Positions 49,364 through 58,396 of a stretch of DNA of 64,000 bases are shown here, piece after piece (the first letter of the stretch is position 1; every line of letters starts with the position of its first letter). This stretch comes from an uncultured Alphaproteobacteria bacterium (GTDB taxonomy: Bacteria; Pseudomonadota; Alphaproteobacteria; RF32; CAG-239), in assembly GCA_944393685.1 (NCBI GenBank), contig CALYAW010000006.1, forward strand, positions 21,205-85,204, given 5' to 3'. The position numbers and the translations under genes were made by a program. A model generated the notes under the pieces. It did no database searches. It was not told where the DNA came from and saw nothing but the letters and a program-made list of their open reading frames with translations.

Positions 49364-51370
49364 TTATTTTTTGAGCTTTTTATTTTTTTTACCCATAAAG
49401 CGGCAAGACTTCCGAAGACTATTCTCTTCGCCGAAAGTTTGAGAGTTGTCTTTATCAATATACATGAATATCAATCCTCCCGTAATTGGCGATGCCTCAA
49501 GTAATCGAACTTTTAACTTTTCTCCCAAACACAATTCCAATGTAGTATATCGCCCTTGCAATATCATTCCGCTTGATTTTATCTCGTAACGATCATTAGG
49601 CAGTAACCTCATTGGAATAAGCCCTTCCGCACCAAGAGTATCCAATCGAACAAAAATTCCGGCGGCAGAAATTCCAGAAACGACAGCGTCAAATTCTTGA
49701 CCGATAGCCGGTTCCAAAAAAGAAGATAAAAAGCGTGCCGTTAAATCACGCTCCGCGCTAACGGCATTACGTTCAGTTTCACATAAATGTATGCCGATAT
49801 TCCCAAATTCTTTTTCGCCAACATTATCTTCCAAGGCACCGCCTTCCTCCCAACCGAAAGCCTTTACCAAAGCTCTATGCACAAGCAAATCGGCATAACG
49901 CCGAATAGGTGATGTAAAATGCACATAATCTTTCAATCCCAAACCAAAATGCCCTATGTTTTTAGGACTATACTGGGCTTGACATTGCATTCTCAAGATC
50001 ATATCCGAAATCCCGGCCGAATACCCCTTTTGTGTACATAATTCAATAAGTTTATTAAAATGCTGAGGTTTTAAAGCAGAAATTTCAGGCAACTGCATAC
50101 CTAGCTCTTTGAGCAGAGGCTTCATCTCTTTCATTTTTTCTTCTTTAGGCTTGTCATGCACCCGAAACATTGTGGGAACTTTTGCTTTTTCCAGAGCAAG
50201 CGCAGCAGCATTATTAGCCGCAACCATAAATTCTTCTATTATTTGGTGACTTTCCAGCCTCTCTTCTTTACCAACGGATAAAACTTTACCTTTTTTATCT
50301 ACCTTAATTTTTAGTTCCGTTGTTTCAAGATTGAGTGCTCCCCGTCTGGTTCTTTCTTTCTTAAGAGCAGAATAAGCAGCATAGAGTGGCGCCACTATTT
50401 CAGTTAAAAAAGCGGTTTTATTTTCTCCGTCAATATTTTTTTGAACTTCTTTGTACGTCAATCGGGCAACCGAGCGGATAACCGCTCGTTCAAATTGGAA
50501 TCCGGTAATTTTGCCTTTTTTATTAATGCTCAAAAAACAAACAACTGCTGCTCTTGGTTGATTTGGCATTAAAGAACATAGGTCATTTGATAGTTTTTCA
50601 GGAAGCATCGGCACTGTCATATTAGGTAAATAAACGGAGTTACCACGCCTAAGAGCTTCTTTATCAAGAATTGATCCTGGTCGCACATAAAAACAAACAT
50701 CAGCAATTGCCACAATCAGATTAAAACCAAATGGTGTTTCCTCTGCCCAGACGGCATCATCAAAATCTTTTGAATCATCTCCGTCAATTGTCACCAACGG
50801 AACATCCGTCAAATCCACGCGTTTCGATTTGTCAAAAGCAGGCAAAAAAGAAAGTTCCTTTAAGATTTTATCACTCCACAAATAAGGAATATCATACTTA
50901 TCAAGAATAAGCGTCGCTGTTGCTTTATTCAAATCAAACGGACCAAAATTTTTAACAATTACAGCTTCTCTAAAACATTCGTTTCCACGAAGCTCCGCAC
51001 GGACATAGTCTCCGGATTTGGCTTTATTGGCTTGCGTTAACAAATAGTCCATCCGCCCATTTTTTTCCGAACTTTTTAAATAATATCTATCTCCTCGTTT
51101 ATCGACAATTCCGTAAACGGTTTCAATTGCAACAGTTTGCCTGCTCTTAGTTTTAGCCAAAGGTTTTGCCCAATATTCACCGGCATTTTTATATACCTTG
51201 GCAATAAATTCGTCACCGATTTCAAGTTTTAGTTTTCGTTGCGGCACAACATAGATTTTGGCTTTTAGCTTAGAAGATTTGGCAATCCAATCCCCTTGAG
51301 AGCCATAATCAACAATTGATATAAGCTGAGTTTCTTGCGTGTTATTTTTGTTCTTACTCTTTTTAGTCAT
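49364..51370 (-). CDS. rnr: Ribonuclease R (RNB-family exoribonuclease)
   Basis: Processive 3'-5' exoribonuclease, 668 residues. The RNB active site reads TIDGDDSKDFDDAVWAEE, and HFTSPIRRYADLLVHRAL is the conserved RNB C-terminal motif, followed by an S1 domain near residues 560-640. It is clearly shorter than E. coli RNase R (about 813): the N-terminal winged-helix is absent and the chain begins with cold-shock-like RNA-binding domains. Its start abuts the xthA stop. Confidence 0.93.
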   Translation of the reverse strand: MTKKSKNKNNTQETQLISIVDYGSQGDWIAKSSKLKAKIYVVPQRKLKLEIGDEFIAKVYKNAGEYWAKPLAKTKSRQTVAIETVYGIVDKRGDRYYLKSSEKNGRMDYLLTQANKAKSGDYVRAELRGNECFREAVIVKNFGPFDLNKATATLILDKYDIPYLWSDKILKELSFLPAFDKSKRVDLTDVPLVTIDGDDSKDFDDAVWAEETPFGFNLIVAIADVCFYVRPGSILDKEALRRGNSVYLPNMTVPMLPEKLSNDLCSLMPNQPRAAVVCFLSINKKGKITGFQFERAVIRSVARLTYKEVQKNIDGENKTAFLTEIVAPLYAAYSALKKERTRRGALNLETTELKIKVDKKGKVLSVGKEERLESHQIIEEFMVAANNAAALALEKAKVPTMFRVHDKPKEEKMKEMKPLLKELGMQLPEISALKPQHFNKLIELCTQKGYSAGISDMILRMQCQAQYSPKNIGHFGLGLKDYVHFTSPIRRYADLLVHRALVKAFGWEEGGALEDNVGEKEFGNIGIHLCETERNAVSAERDLTARFLSSFLEPAIGQEFDAVVSGISAAGIFVRLDTLGAEGLIPMRLLPNDRYEIKSSGMILQGRYTTLELCLGEKLKVRLLEASPITGGLIFMYIDKDNSQTFGEENSLRKSCRFMGKKNKKLKK

Positions 51371-52165
51371 CTATTTAAGTTCGGCTTTCAATACAGTATG
51401 ATCCGATGGTTTTGAGCCAAATCTTGGGGACTTATCCACCTCGCAAACATTCAAACAATCTGCCGCGTCTGGAGACAAAAATAAATAATCAATACGCATC
51501 CCCAGATCATTTTGCAACGCAGCGCCTGCATAATCCCAATAAGTATAACCATGTTCATTTGGATGCAGCATCCGAAAGGCATCATAATATCCCAAATACT
51601 CTAAAGCAGCGAGTCTTTGTTTTACTTCTTCCCTAAATAAAGCATTACGCCTAAAATCATCCGGAGCATAGACATCAAAATCCGACATAATCACATTAAA
51701 ATCGCCGCCCAAAATCACAGGTTTGCGCAAATACAAAAGATTTTCCGCATGTCTATAAAGAGCCTCCATCCAACGCAATTTATATGCATATTTTGTCTCA
51801 TCATCCGGATTGTTATAAGGAGGGTTTCCATTGGGAAGATAAACGGAAGCCACAATATATTCTCGCCCGTCAACAGTAATTTCCGTTTCCAAATAACGAG
51901 CATTTTCATCCTCAATTCCGGGAAGTCCCTCTTCTCGAACTTTTATTTTATTACGGCTCAAAACAGCGACCCCGTTATAACTCTTTTGTCCGAGAATTTT
52001 CGCTTCATATCCGGCAGTCTGTATATCAAAAAACGGAAAAGCATTAAACTCCGTTTTAATCTCTTGCAAAAGAACGATATCGGGCTGATTTTTTGCCAAC
52101 CATTCCAACAAATTTTCAAGACGAGCATTAATTGAATTTACATTATATGTCGCAACAATCATCAT
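51371..52165 (-). CDS. xthA: Exodeoxyribonuclease III (AP endonuclease)
   Basis: 264-residue Mg-dependent AP endonuclease and 3'-repair exonuclease of the EEP family. The active site residues lie in VLLQEIKTEF, VYLPNG, GGDFNVIMSDFDVY, RIDYLFLS and the C-terminal SDHTVLKAEL. It opens MMIVATYNVNSINARLENLLEWL; a second ATG directly follows the first. It heads a likely operon with rnr and the S41 protease and is divergent from the dGTPase gene. Confidence 0.95.
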   Translation of the reverse strand: MMIVATYNVNSINARLENLLEWLAKNQPDIVLLQEIKTEFNAFPFFDIQTAGYEAKILGQKSYNGVAVLSRNKIKVREEGLPGIEDENARYLETEITVDGREYIVASVYLPNGNPPYNNPDDETKYAYKLRWMEALYRHAENLLYLRKPVILGGDFNVIMSDFDVYAPDDFRRNALFREEVKQRLAALEYLGYYDAFRMLHPNEHGYTYWDYAGAALQNDLGMRIDYLFLSPDAADCLNVCEVDKSPRFGSKPSDHTVLKAELK

Positions 52166-52231
52166 TAACCCTTTTTTATGAATATATGTCTAGACTACAT
52201 TAAAAATATAACTATTGAAAGCGAAAAAAAC

Positions 52232-53386
52232 ATGAACTTAGCAACTTACGCTTCTTCAGACACATTAAGCAGAGGTCGTCTATACCCGGACTACCAAAAT
52301 ATAATACGTTCTCCTTTTCAAAGAGATAGAGATCGCTTGGTTCATTCGGCAGCATTTCGCAGATTAGACGGTAAGACACAAGTTTTTGCCTATCACGAAG
52401 GAAAAAATTATCGCACTCGCCTGACACACAGTATTGAAGTAGCGCAAATAACACGTACAATATGCAAAAACTTATGCCTAAACGAAGAACTGGGAGAAGC
52501 CATAGCCTTAGCGCATGATCTCGGACACGCACCTTTCGGACATGCCGGAGAAAGAGCGCTTAATAATTCCATGTCAAAATTTGGCGGTTTCAATCATAAT
52601 GTCAATTCTCTCAAAATCATGACACGCCTTGAACAACATTATCCTGAATTCGACGGCCTCAATCTGACATGGGAAACACTTGAAGGAACAGTCAAACACA
52701 ACGGTCCGATAAAAAAAGTAACCAACACATACCTACGAGATTACAATAAAATTTTTGATTTAGACTTAAAACATTTTTCTTCATTGGAATCGCAAGTTGC
52801 TTCTTTTGCCGATGATATAGCATACAACAACCATGACATTGATGATGGTTTCCGCGCAGGTTTTTTCAGCATCAAAGATTTATGCGAACTTAGCTTCATA
52901 CGTAATATTATCGAAAATTTTGACAAAGAAAATCCTCTTTGCACAGATAATATCAGAATTTATGCCATCACGAGGAATCTTATTGCGGCCATGATATTTG
53001 ACTTACTCGAAACGACCAAGCACAATATTAACAAATACAAAATAGAAACCACCGATGATATACGTCGTCAAAAAATATTTACAGCCAACTTTTCCAAACA
53101 GATGCATCACAACATTACTGAGCTACACAACTTTCTAAAAGAGAGATTTTATACCTCAAGTAAGATTGCCCGAATGGACATCAAGTCGCAACGCTTGGTT
53201 GAAGACCTTTTTCAAATATTGATGAATAACTACAAACTTCTTCCCATGCAAATCCGTCCTCATCTCAACTCTAACAGCTCTGATGAAGAATTAGCAGAAT
53301 GCATCTGCACATATATTGCCAATATGACAGACATGATGGCAATTGAAGAACATCAAAAACTTTTTGATGTCCATTGCAGATTCTGA
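52232..53386 (+). CDS. dgt: Deoxyguanosinetriphosphate triphosphohydrolase-like protein
   Basis: HD-domain dNTPase, 384 residues from ATG 52232. The N-terminus LATYASSDTLSRGRLYPD and RSPFQRDRDRLVHSAAFRRL match the alphaproteobacterial dGTPase-like group and fix the start; the upstream ATG at 52178 would add 18 unrelated residues. The metal-binding residues are His66 (RTRLTHSIEV) and His95-Asp96 (LAHDLGHAPFGHAGE), with Asp further on in ADDIAYNNHD. It regulates dNTP pools. Confidence 0.92.
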   Translation: MNLATYASSDTLSRGRLYPDYQNIIRSPFQRDRDRLVHSAAFRRLDGKTQVFAYHEGKNYRTRLTHSIEVAQITRTICKNLCLNEELGEAIALAHDLGHAPFGHAGERALNNSMSKFGGFNHNVNSLKIMTRLEQHYPEFDGLNLTWETLEGTVKHNGPIKKVTNTYLRDYNKIFDLDLKHFSSLESQVASFADDIAYNNHDIDDGFRAGFFSIKDLCELSFIRNIIENFDKENPLCTDNIRIYAITRNLIAAMIFDLLETTKHNINKYKIETTDDIRRQKIFTANFSKQMHHNITELHNFLKERFYTSSKIARMDIKSQRLVEDLFQILMNNYKLLPMQIRPHLNSNSSDEELAECICTYIANMTDMMAIEEHQKLFDVHCRF

Positions 53387-53464
53387 TTGTTTTGTTAATT
53401 GATTATAAATGATTTTCTTATAAACTAAAAACATCTGAAAAAAGAATTTTTAAGGAGCAGAAGC

Positions 53465-54415
53465 ATGTTCGCTGATTTTGAACAAGATAACAATAACGAA
53501 GACTTTTTGGATGACTTCCGTCAAAAATTAAACTCACCTTCATCAGAAACTTTCGAAGAGCGCAAAAATGAAATTAACCGCTCCAAAAATGTATTTGTAG
53601 GCACCGTTTCAGGAATTGTGCTTGCAGCTGTTGTTGGTTGGTTTGTCCTCTCACCACGTTATGCTACACAATCAGATACAGAGATTCCGGTTATACGTCG
53701 TCCACAAACAGCGGTTAAAGTTCAACCAAGCGACCCAGGCGGAATGGAGATTCAAAATCAAGACAAATCAGTCTATGACATCATTGAAAAAAAACAAGAA
53801 AACGCCCCTGTTGTTGAAAACCTTTTGCCACCGCCGGAAGTTCCGCAACTTCCTACAACCACGGCAGAAACACAAGTTTCCTCCAATATTGGTAATCCGG
53901 AAATTATCCAAAAGGCCGAAAACATTATTAAATCTGCGGAAGATAAAGCTCCTGTGACAAACGCTTCTACAGCCCTTATAGAAGAAAACGTAAAAATTGC
54001 TCAACCGACACAAGTAGCTGTTGTTCAAAATGAACCTGAACCGAAAAAAGAAATCACCATAAAAGAAGCATCCCTCGCTCAACCGGAAAAAACAGAAGCT
54101 GAAAAGATTAATATTCCGGCCAAAGCAGAAACGCCGACACCTCAGCAGACAGTAGCTGTTGCAACAACTGGGGATTGGCAAGTTCAGCTTATATCTTCGC
54201 CTAATCGTTCATCTGTCGATGCCGCATGGAACGGTCTAGTAAAAAAATATCCGTCTCTAAAAGGACAACCACGAGAAATTGAAACAGCAGACCTTGGTTC
54301 CAAAGGAACATATTATCGCCTCAAAGCTGGAGCTTTTGCGGATCGCAGCGGAGCAGACAAGCTGTGTAATGACATCAAAGCTCTTGGCGGAACCTGTATT
54401 GTGAAGAAAAAGTGA
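53465..54415 (+). CDS. SPOR-domain cell-division/envelope protein
   Basis: 316-residue single-pass protein. An acidic cytoplasmic N-terminus is followed by a TM at about residues 43-62, a long Pro/Glu/Thr-rich spacer, and a C-terminal SPOR domain from about residue 236 (WQVQLISSPNRSSVDAAWNGL, then GTYYRLKAGAFADRSGADKL) that binds denuded septal peptidoglycan. AAGGAG precedes the ATG. It sits in the dgt-SPOR-nagZ order typical of alphaproteobacteria. The start of the next gene overlaps the stop (TGATG). Confidence 0.92.
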   Translation: MFADFEQDNNNEDFLDDFRQKLNSPSSETFEERKNEINRSKNVFVGTVSGIVLAAVVGWFVLSPRYATQSDTEIPVIRRPQTAVKVQPSDPGGMEIQNQDKSVYDIIEKKQENAPVVENLLPPPEVPQLPTTTAETQVSSNIGNPEIIQKAENIIKSAEDKAPVTNASTALIEENVKIAQPTQVAVVQNEPEPKKEITIKEASLAQPEKTEAEKINIPAKAETPTPQQTVAVATTGDWQVQLISSPNRSSVDAAWNGLVKKYPSLKGQPREIETADLGSKGTYYRLKAGAFADRSGADKLCNDIKALGGTCIVKKK

Positions 54416-55083
54416 TGATAACCAATTTTTTGCTTAGTATTCTTGTCAATTTTGTACCTATTATCTTGGCTATTGTTTTGCATGAAACGGCTCATGGATA
54501 CGCAGCCTACTGGTGTGGAGACAATACGGCAAAAAAATATGGTCGTCTATCCCTTAACCCATTACGTCATGTAGATATTATGGGTTCTATTATTTTCCCG
54601 CTGATACTGCTGCTATCCAAAACAGGTTTTGTCTTTGGATGGGCAAAACCGGTTCCTGTTGATTTTGATAAATTGCGTCATCCCAAAAGAGATATGTTTA
54701 TCGTGGCATCGGCAGGAATTATCACAAATCTGCTTTTAGCTTTATTTTCATCTTTGTTACTACAGTTAACCAGATATATCCCAAGTGAATTGCTTCATGG
54801 CATTATCTCACTATTTCTTATGAATATGATTATTTTCAATATTGTTTTGGCGGTGTTCAATGCACTCCCAATTCCTCCTTTGGATGGCTCAAAAATATTA
54901 CTAGGCTGGTCAGATAACACCCATATTCAAAAATTTCTGCAAGCAGACAGACAAGGAACACTGTTTATCATTACAATAGCTTTTATTCTACCGATGCTTT
55001 TGCGTTACATCGGATATGATTTTAATCCATTTGGCACATATATGATAAAGGCTTCAAAATTTTTTATCTCTTTGTTGTTATAG
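54415..55083 (+). CDS. Site-2-protease-like M50 metalloprotease
   Basis: Intramembrane zinc protease of the YdiL/Rip class, 222 residues with about six hydrophobic segments. The HExxH motif is H23-E-T-A-H27 in TM1, and the second metal site is in ALPIPPLDGSKI, the NxxPxPxxDG family form. There is no PDZ domain. It begins at ATG 54415, sharing its A with the preceding TGA. Its substrate is unknown; the neighbours are envelope genes. Confidence 0.9.
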   Translation: MITNFLLSILVNFVPIILAIVLHETAHGYAAYWCGDNTAKKYGRLSLNPLRHVDIMGSIIFPLILLLSKTGFVFGWAKPVPVDFDKLRHPKRDMFIVASAGIITNLLLALFSSLLLQLTRYIPSELLHGIISLFLMNMIIFNIVLAVFNALPIPPLDGSKILLGWSDNTHIQKFLQADRQGTLFIITIAFILPMLLRYIGYDFNPFGTYMIKASKFFISLLL

Positions 55084-55092
55084 GAAATAAAG

Positions 55093-56169
55093 ATGACAGG
55101 TATTTTGCCAGCAATATTATCTTGCCAAGGGCCTCGCCTAACAGAAGACGAGAAAAAATTTTTTTCCCATATCAATCCGCTCGGAATTAATTTATTTGCC
55201 CGTAACATTATTTCCAAGAAACAGATAAAGCAGCTTATTTCAGAACTCAAAGAAGTAATAGGCCGAGAAGATATACTTATTGCAATAGATCAAGAAGGCG
55301 GGCGCGTTCGTCGCCTGCCTGAGCCAGAATTCCGCAGTTATACGGCAGCAATCACTTTAGGCTCTTTAGCATTCAAAGATGCGAAACAAGCATGTCGCCT
55401 GCATGCTCGTCTGATATCTCAAGATTTGAAAGAACTAGGCATCAATGTCAATTATGCGCCAGTTCTTGATATAATCCATCCCCAAACATCTCCGGCATTG
55501 CTCAGCCGTTGTTTTTCATCTGATTCTAAAACTGTGGCAGAACTTGGAAAAATAAGTGTCAAAGAATATATCAAAAACGGCATAGTTCCCTGCATCAAAC
55601 ACATACCTGGTCACGGCTCGACACAAATTGATCCCCATTTAGGATTGCCAATACTGAACACCTCATTATCCGAAATGGAAAAAGATTTTTATCCTTTTTA
55701 TTGCCTAAGAAACGCTCCATTCGGAATGACAGCACATGTAGTCATAACCTCTGTTGATGATAGTACTCCCATAACCCAGAGTAAAAAAGCCATAAAAACT
55801 ATTATTCGCGAACATATTGGCTTCAAAGGATTGTTAATATCAGATGCCATAGACATGAAAGCCCTTAAAGGCACCATAAGTGAAAAAGCAGCCCGATCAT
55901 TGGAAGCTGGTTGTGACTGCATTTGCTATGCCTTGGGAGATATAAATGAAATGAAAGCCATAGCTTCTGTCTGCCCTCCCATGACGGATAAAGCCCTAAA
56001 CAGGTATCAAAAACTAAAAAAAGTGTGGAATAAAGAAGTTTTGTTTGCAAATTCCGATAAATCGGCTCAAAATTACCAACAGCTGATAGGAAAAACGGAA
56101 CCCTACCAAGAAACCTACGATGCCACCGAAGTCTTAAACAAACTACTTAAGGAGAAAAATAAATGTTAA
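55093..56169 (+). CDS. nagZ: Beta-N-acetylhexosaminidase NagZ
   Basis: GH3 enzyme that removes N-acetylglucosamine from muropeptides in peptidoglycan recycling. 358 residues. The family motif CIKHIPGHGSTQIDPHLGLP has His174 as the flexible-loop acid/base, and the nucleophile is Asp251 in LISDAIDMKAL. The N-terminal LIAIDQEGGRVRRL block binds substrate. The gene ends inside the start of a 57-aa frame. Confidence 0.94.
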   Translation: MTGILPAILSCQGPRLTEDEKKFFSHINPLGINLFARNIISKKQIKQLISELKEVIGREDILIAIDQEGGRVRRLPEPEFRSYTAAITLGSLAFKDAKQACRLHARLISQDLKELGINVNYAPVLDIIHPQTSPALLSRCFSSDSKTVAELGKISVKEYIKNGIVPCIKHIPGHGSTQIDPHLGLPILNTSLSEMEKDFYPFYCLRNAPFGMTAHVVITSVDDSTPITQSKKAIKTIIREHIGFKGLLISDAIDMKALKGTISEKAARSLEAGCDCICYALGDINEMKAIASVCPPMTDKALNRYQKLKKVWNKEVLFANSDKSAQNYQQLIGKTEPYQETYDATEVLNKLLKEKNKC

Positions 56170-56336
56170 CATGGATTTTACTAGCTATCATCGTTGCAGC
56201 TTTGCTCGGTTATATCAACGTAGACAAAGTTCGTGCCAAACTAATTGAGTACTACAACAAATATCTACCTCAAGTCAAAAAAGCAATTGAAGATATAAAA
56301 AATAAGAAAAACGATAACGTCAGCGACGACAAATAG
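56163..56336 (+). CDS. 57-aa single-span membrane microprotein
   Basis: Overlaps the nagZ 3' end by seven bases with AAGGAG at the right distance, so it is likely translated. It reads MLTWILLAIIVAALLGYINV, one N-terminal membrane helix, then an amphipathic basic helix VRAKLIEYYNKYLPQVKKAIED and a charged tail. TatA, which often lies near nagZ in alphaproteobacteria, has the same topology but its FG hinge is absent here, so I do not call it TatA. Function unknown. Confidence 0.6.
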   Translation: MLTWILLAIIVAALLGYINVDKVRAKLIEYYNKYLPQVKKAIEDIKNKKNDNVSDDK

Positions 56337-56468
56337 ATGGCTCTTCACGAAGGGGCTTTGCGTTTCTTCAACAAAAACAAGTAAATAAATATAGCATATT
56401 AATTTTTTATATGATATATTGGAAATAGAGATTGAAGAATCTTAATCTTGTTTTATATGGAGAAAAAA

Positions 56469-56903
56469 ATGAGCATTGCCCCTACCAGAAGAGTAGGCAG
56501 CTCAGTTTCAGCTTCGAGAGCTGACAAAAGTTATGCTGCCGCCCGCCTAAACACGCAATTTGTTGAAATGATTGATACAAACAACAACGTTTTGGTGCGG
56601 GATGAAACCAACGAACACCATTCTCAAGAATCTTTTTCCCAAGAAAAAAACGATACTTCGTCACAAAAACCCGTTTCTGCAGATGCGCCTTATGTTGCAA
56701 GCAGTATTGAAGCATTGGCTGTTAGCGGCGTTTTTGAAGAAGAAGCCAATAAAAACGATTCTCAAAGTAATCACAAAGTTGGTGTTTATGACAACAATCA
56801 ATCGATTATTAGAGATGAAGAACTTGAACGCACAGGACGAAATTATCTAAAACACTTTTATGAGAAAAATGAACATATTGCGGATGTTGATGAATTCGTC
56901 TGA
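56469..56903 (+). CDS. Hypothetical protein, 144 aa
   Basis: Unrecognised. A basic, Ser/Ala-rich N-terminus (SIAPTRRVGSSVSASRADKS) is followed by a polar, Gln/Ser/Asn-rich low-complexity middle and an acidic C-terminal helix. No membrane segment or signal peptide. ATG 56469 was chosen because GGAG lies 8 bases upstream; in-frame starts at 56448 and 56457 lack it. Probably largely disordered. Confidence 0.55.
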   Translation: MSIAPTRRVGSSVSASRADKSYAAARLNTQFVEMIDTNNNVLVRDETNEHHSQESFSQEKNDTSSQKPVSADAPYVASSIEALAVSGVFEEEANKNDSQSNHKVGVYDNNQSIIRDEELERTGRNYLKHFYEKNEHIADVDEFV

Positions 56904-56931
56904 TTGTCACAATCTTTTGAATCTTTCGAAA

Positions 56932-57171
56932 TTACTGTTCCAATGAAGGATTATTCTGCTTGTCAGATAAATCTTCTATTGTTTTATCGTATCCCCTTTT
57001 TGCCTCTTTTTCTGCCTTTTGAGCCAATTCGCGTCCTCCCTCGTCAACTTGTTTAATAACGCTGCCAACTGTTGTGTTTTGGTTAATATTTCCTTCATAT
57101 ACGCCTTTTCCCACCAAATAAATTACAATCAGCAAAATAAGATAAAATAAATACTTAATGACTTTTCCCAT
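56932..57171 (-). CDS. 79-aa membrane-anchored protein
   Basis: Short inner-membrane protein: one N-terminal hydrophobic helix (about residues 6-22), then a helical Lys/Glu-rich periplasmic region (EGGRELAQKAEKEAKRGYDK) and a polar tail. AGAGG lies upstream of the ATG. Unrecognised; a single-span protein of unknown function. Confidence 0.6.
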   Translation of the reverse strand: MGKVIKYLFYLILLIVIYLVGKGVYEGNINQNTTVGSVIKQVDEGGRELAQKAEKEAKRGYDKTIEDLSDKQNNPSLEQ

Positions 57172-57253
57172 TTTTTTACCTCTTAAGTTTTACAAAATCT
57201 GACACAAATAAGATAAATTGGAGAAAAAATTTTTCAAGACTTCGCAAAAAAAA

Positions 57254-57273
57254 GCAGCTTAATTAAGCTGCTT
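57254..57273 (-). terminator. Terminator of the TPR gene
   Basis: Palindrome AGCAGCTTAATTAAGCTGCT flanked by A and T runs, about 25 bases past the TPR stop. Confidence 0.8.
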
Positions 57274-57297
57274 TTTTTGCACGCATAAGGCATAAAA

Positions 57298-58293
57298 TTA
57301 TTCTTGCGAAGGGTCATCTGTCGTTGGAGTCGGAGTTTCAACCGCTGCCGGAGCAGAATCACCATCGGCAGGAACAAGACTCTGCAAAGTGCCGATAGCT
57401 TTTTTACGTTTGAGTTTATTGACAAACTTCATAGACCTCTGAGCATCCCACTTCTTTTTACCTTCTTCTCTTTGGAATATTTGCTGATAAACTTCAATTG
57501 CCTGATCGAACTCAGATAATTTTGTCAAACAACTAGCTAATCCGTCATACAACTTATGATGATAGCGATTACCAATAATCATCTGCGCTTTTTTATAGCA
57601 TTTTAGCGCATCATTAAATTTCATCATTTTTTGATAAACAAATCCGATAGAAATCCAAGCTTGGATCTCACGGCTATCAATATTCAAGATTTTAGTAAAG
57701 CATTTTATCGCAGAATTATTATCACCCATCAATTGATAAGTAACACCGACACCATTCCAAGCTTTAATATTATTTTTATCTGCCGCCAAAACTTTCTTGA
57801 AGAAAGAGATTGCTCTGTCATATTGTTTAAGTTTCTGCAATGTAACAGCAACACTCAACAAAGTCTGAGCATGTTTATTGTCTATTTTCATGGCTTCTTC
57901 CAACACATCCAAAGCCTCTTTGTAAGCAAACATATGTTGCAGGGCAATTGCTTTTCCGTTTAGAGCTTCCAAAGAAGTTTGATCCAATGCCACAGCCTCA
58001 TTAAAGCATTGAATAGCATCTTTATAAAGGCCACGCATACTAAGTGTAACACCTTTATTGTTCAAAACTTCGACAGAATTTGGATTCATTTGCAATGCCT
58101 TGTCAAAACATTCAACCGCCTCTGTATAACGGCTGAGTTTCTGAAAAGCAAAGCCTTTTGAATTAAGTGATTTCCATGAATCCGGCTGTTCGGCGATCGC
58201 TGCGTCAAATTGGGCGATAGCTTCCTTATACATACCTTGATCGAGCAATTCTTGCCCTCTTTTATATGCTGTGTTTTCGTTTGATTTAACCAT
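57298..58293 (-). CDS. TPR-repeat protein
   Basis: 331-residue solenoid of about eight tetratricopeptide repeats (34-residue spacing: GMYKEAIAQFDAAIAEQPD, SRYTEAVECFDKALQMNPN, GLYKDAIQCFNEAVALDQ and so on). It binds protein partners; no signal peptide or catalytic site is visible. A Pro/Ala/Thr-rich C-terminal tail follows. It is 103 bases from the DUF58 gene on the same strand. Confidence 0.9.
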   Translation of the reverse strand: MVKSNENTAYKRGQELLDQGMYKEAIAQFDAAIAEQPDSWKSLNSKGFAFQKLSRYTEAVECFDKALQMNPNSVEVLNNKGVTLSMRGLYKDAIQCFNEAVALDQTSLEALNGKAIALQHMFAYKEALDVLEEAMKIDNKHAQTLLSVAVTLQKLKQYDRAISFFKKVLAADKNNIKAWNGVGVTYQLMGDNNSAIKCFTKILNIDSREIQAWISIGFVYQKMMKFNDALKCYKKAQMIIGNRYHHKLYDGLASCLTKLSEFDQAIEVYQQIFQREEGKKKWDAQRSMKFVNKLKRKKAIGTLQSLVPADGDSAPAAVETPTPTTDDPSQE

Positions 58294-58396
58294 TTTTTTC
58301 TCTTCTTCAATTATAAGTTCAAAATAATTCCTTTCTGTAAGCTAACATAGCTCACAGTTTGTGTCAAGATTCGTCTCCTGAAAATTAATAATTTTC

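Noticed and set aside
49351..49458. Upstream part of the S41 frame
   Set aside because: It would overlap rnr and put 36 residues ahead of a perfect signal peptide; ATG 49350 has a good ribosome-binding site.
56163..56336. TatA assignment for the microprotein after nagZ
   Set aside because: The position and topology fit, but the FG hinge and the conserved TatA sequence are absent.
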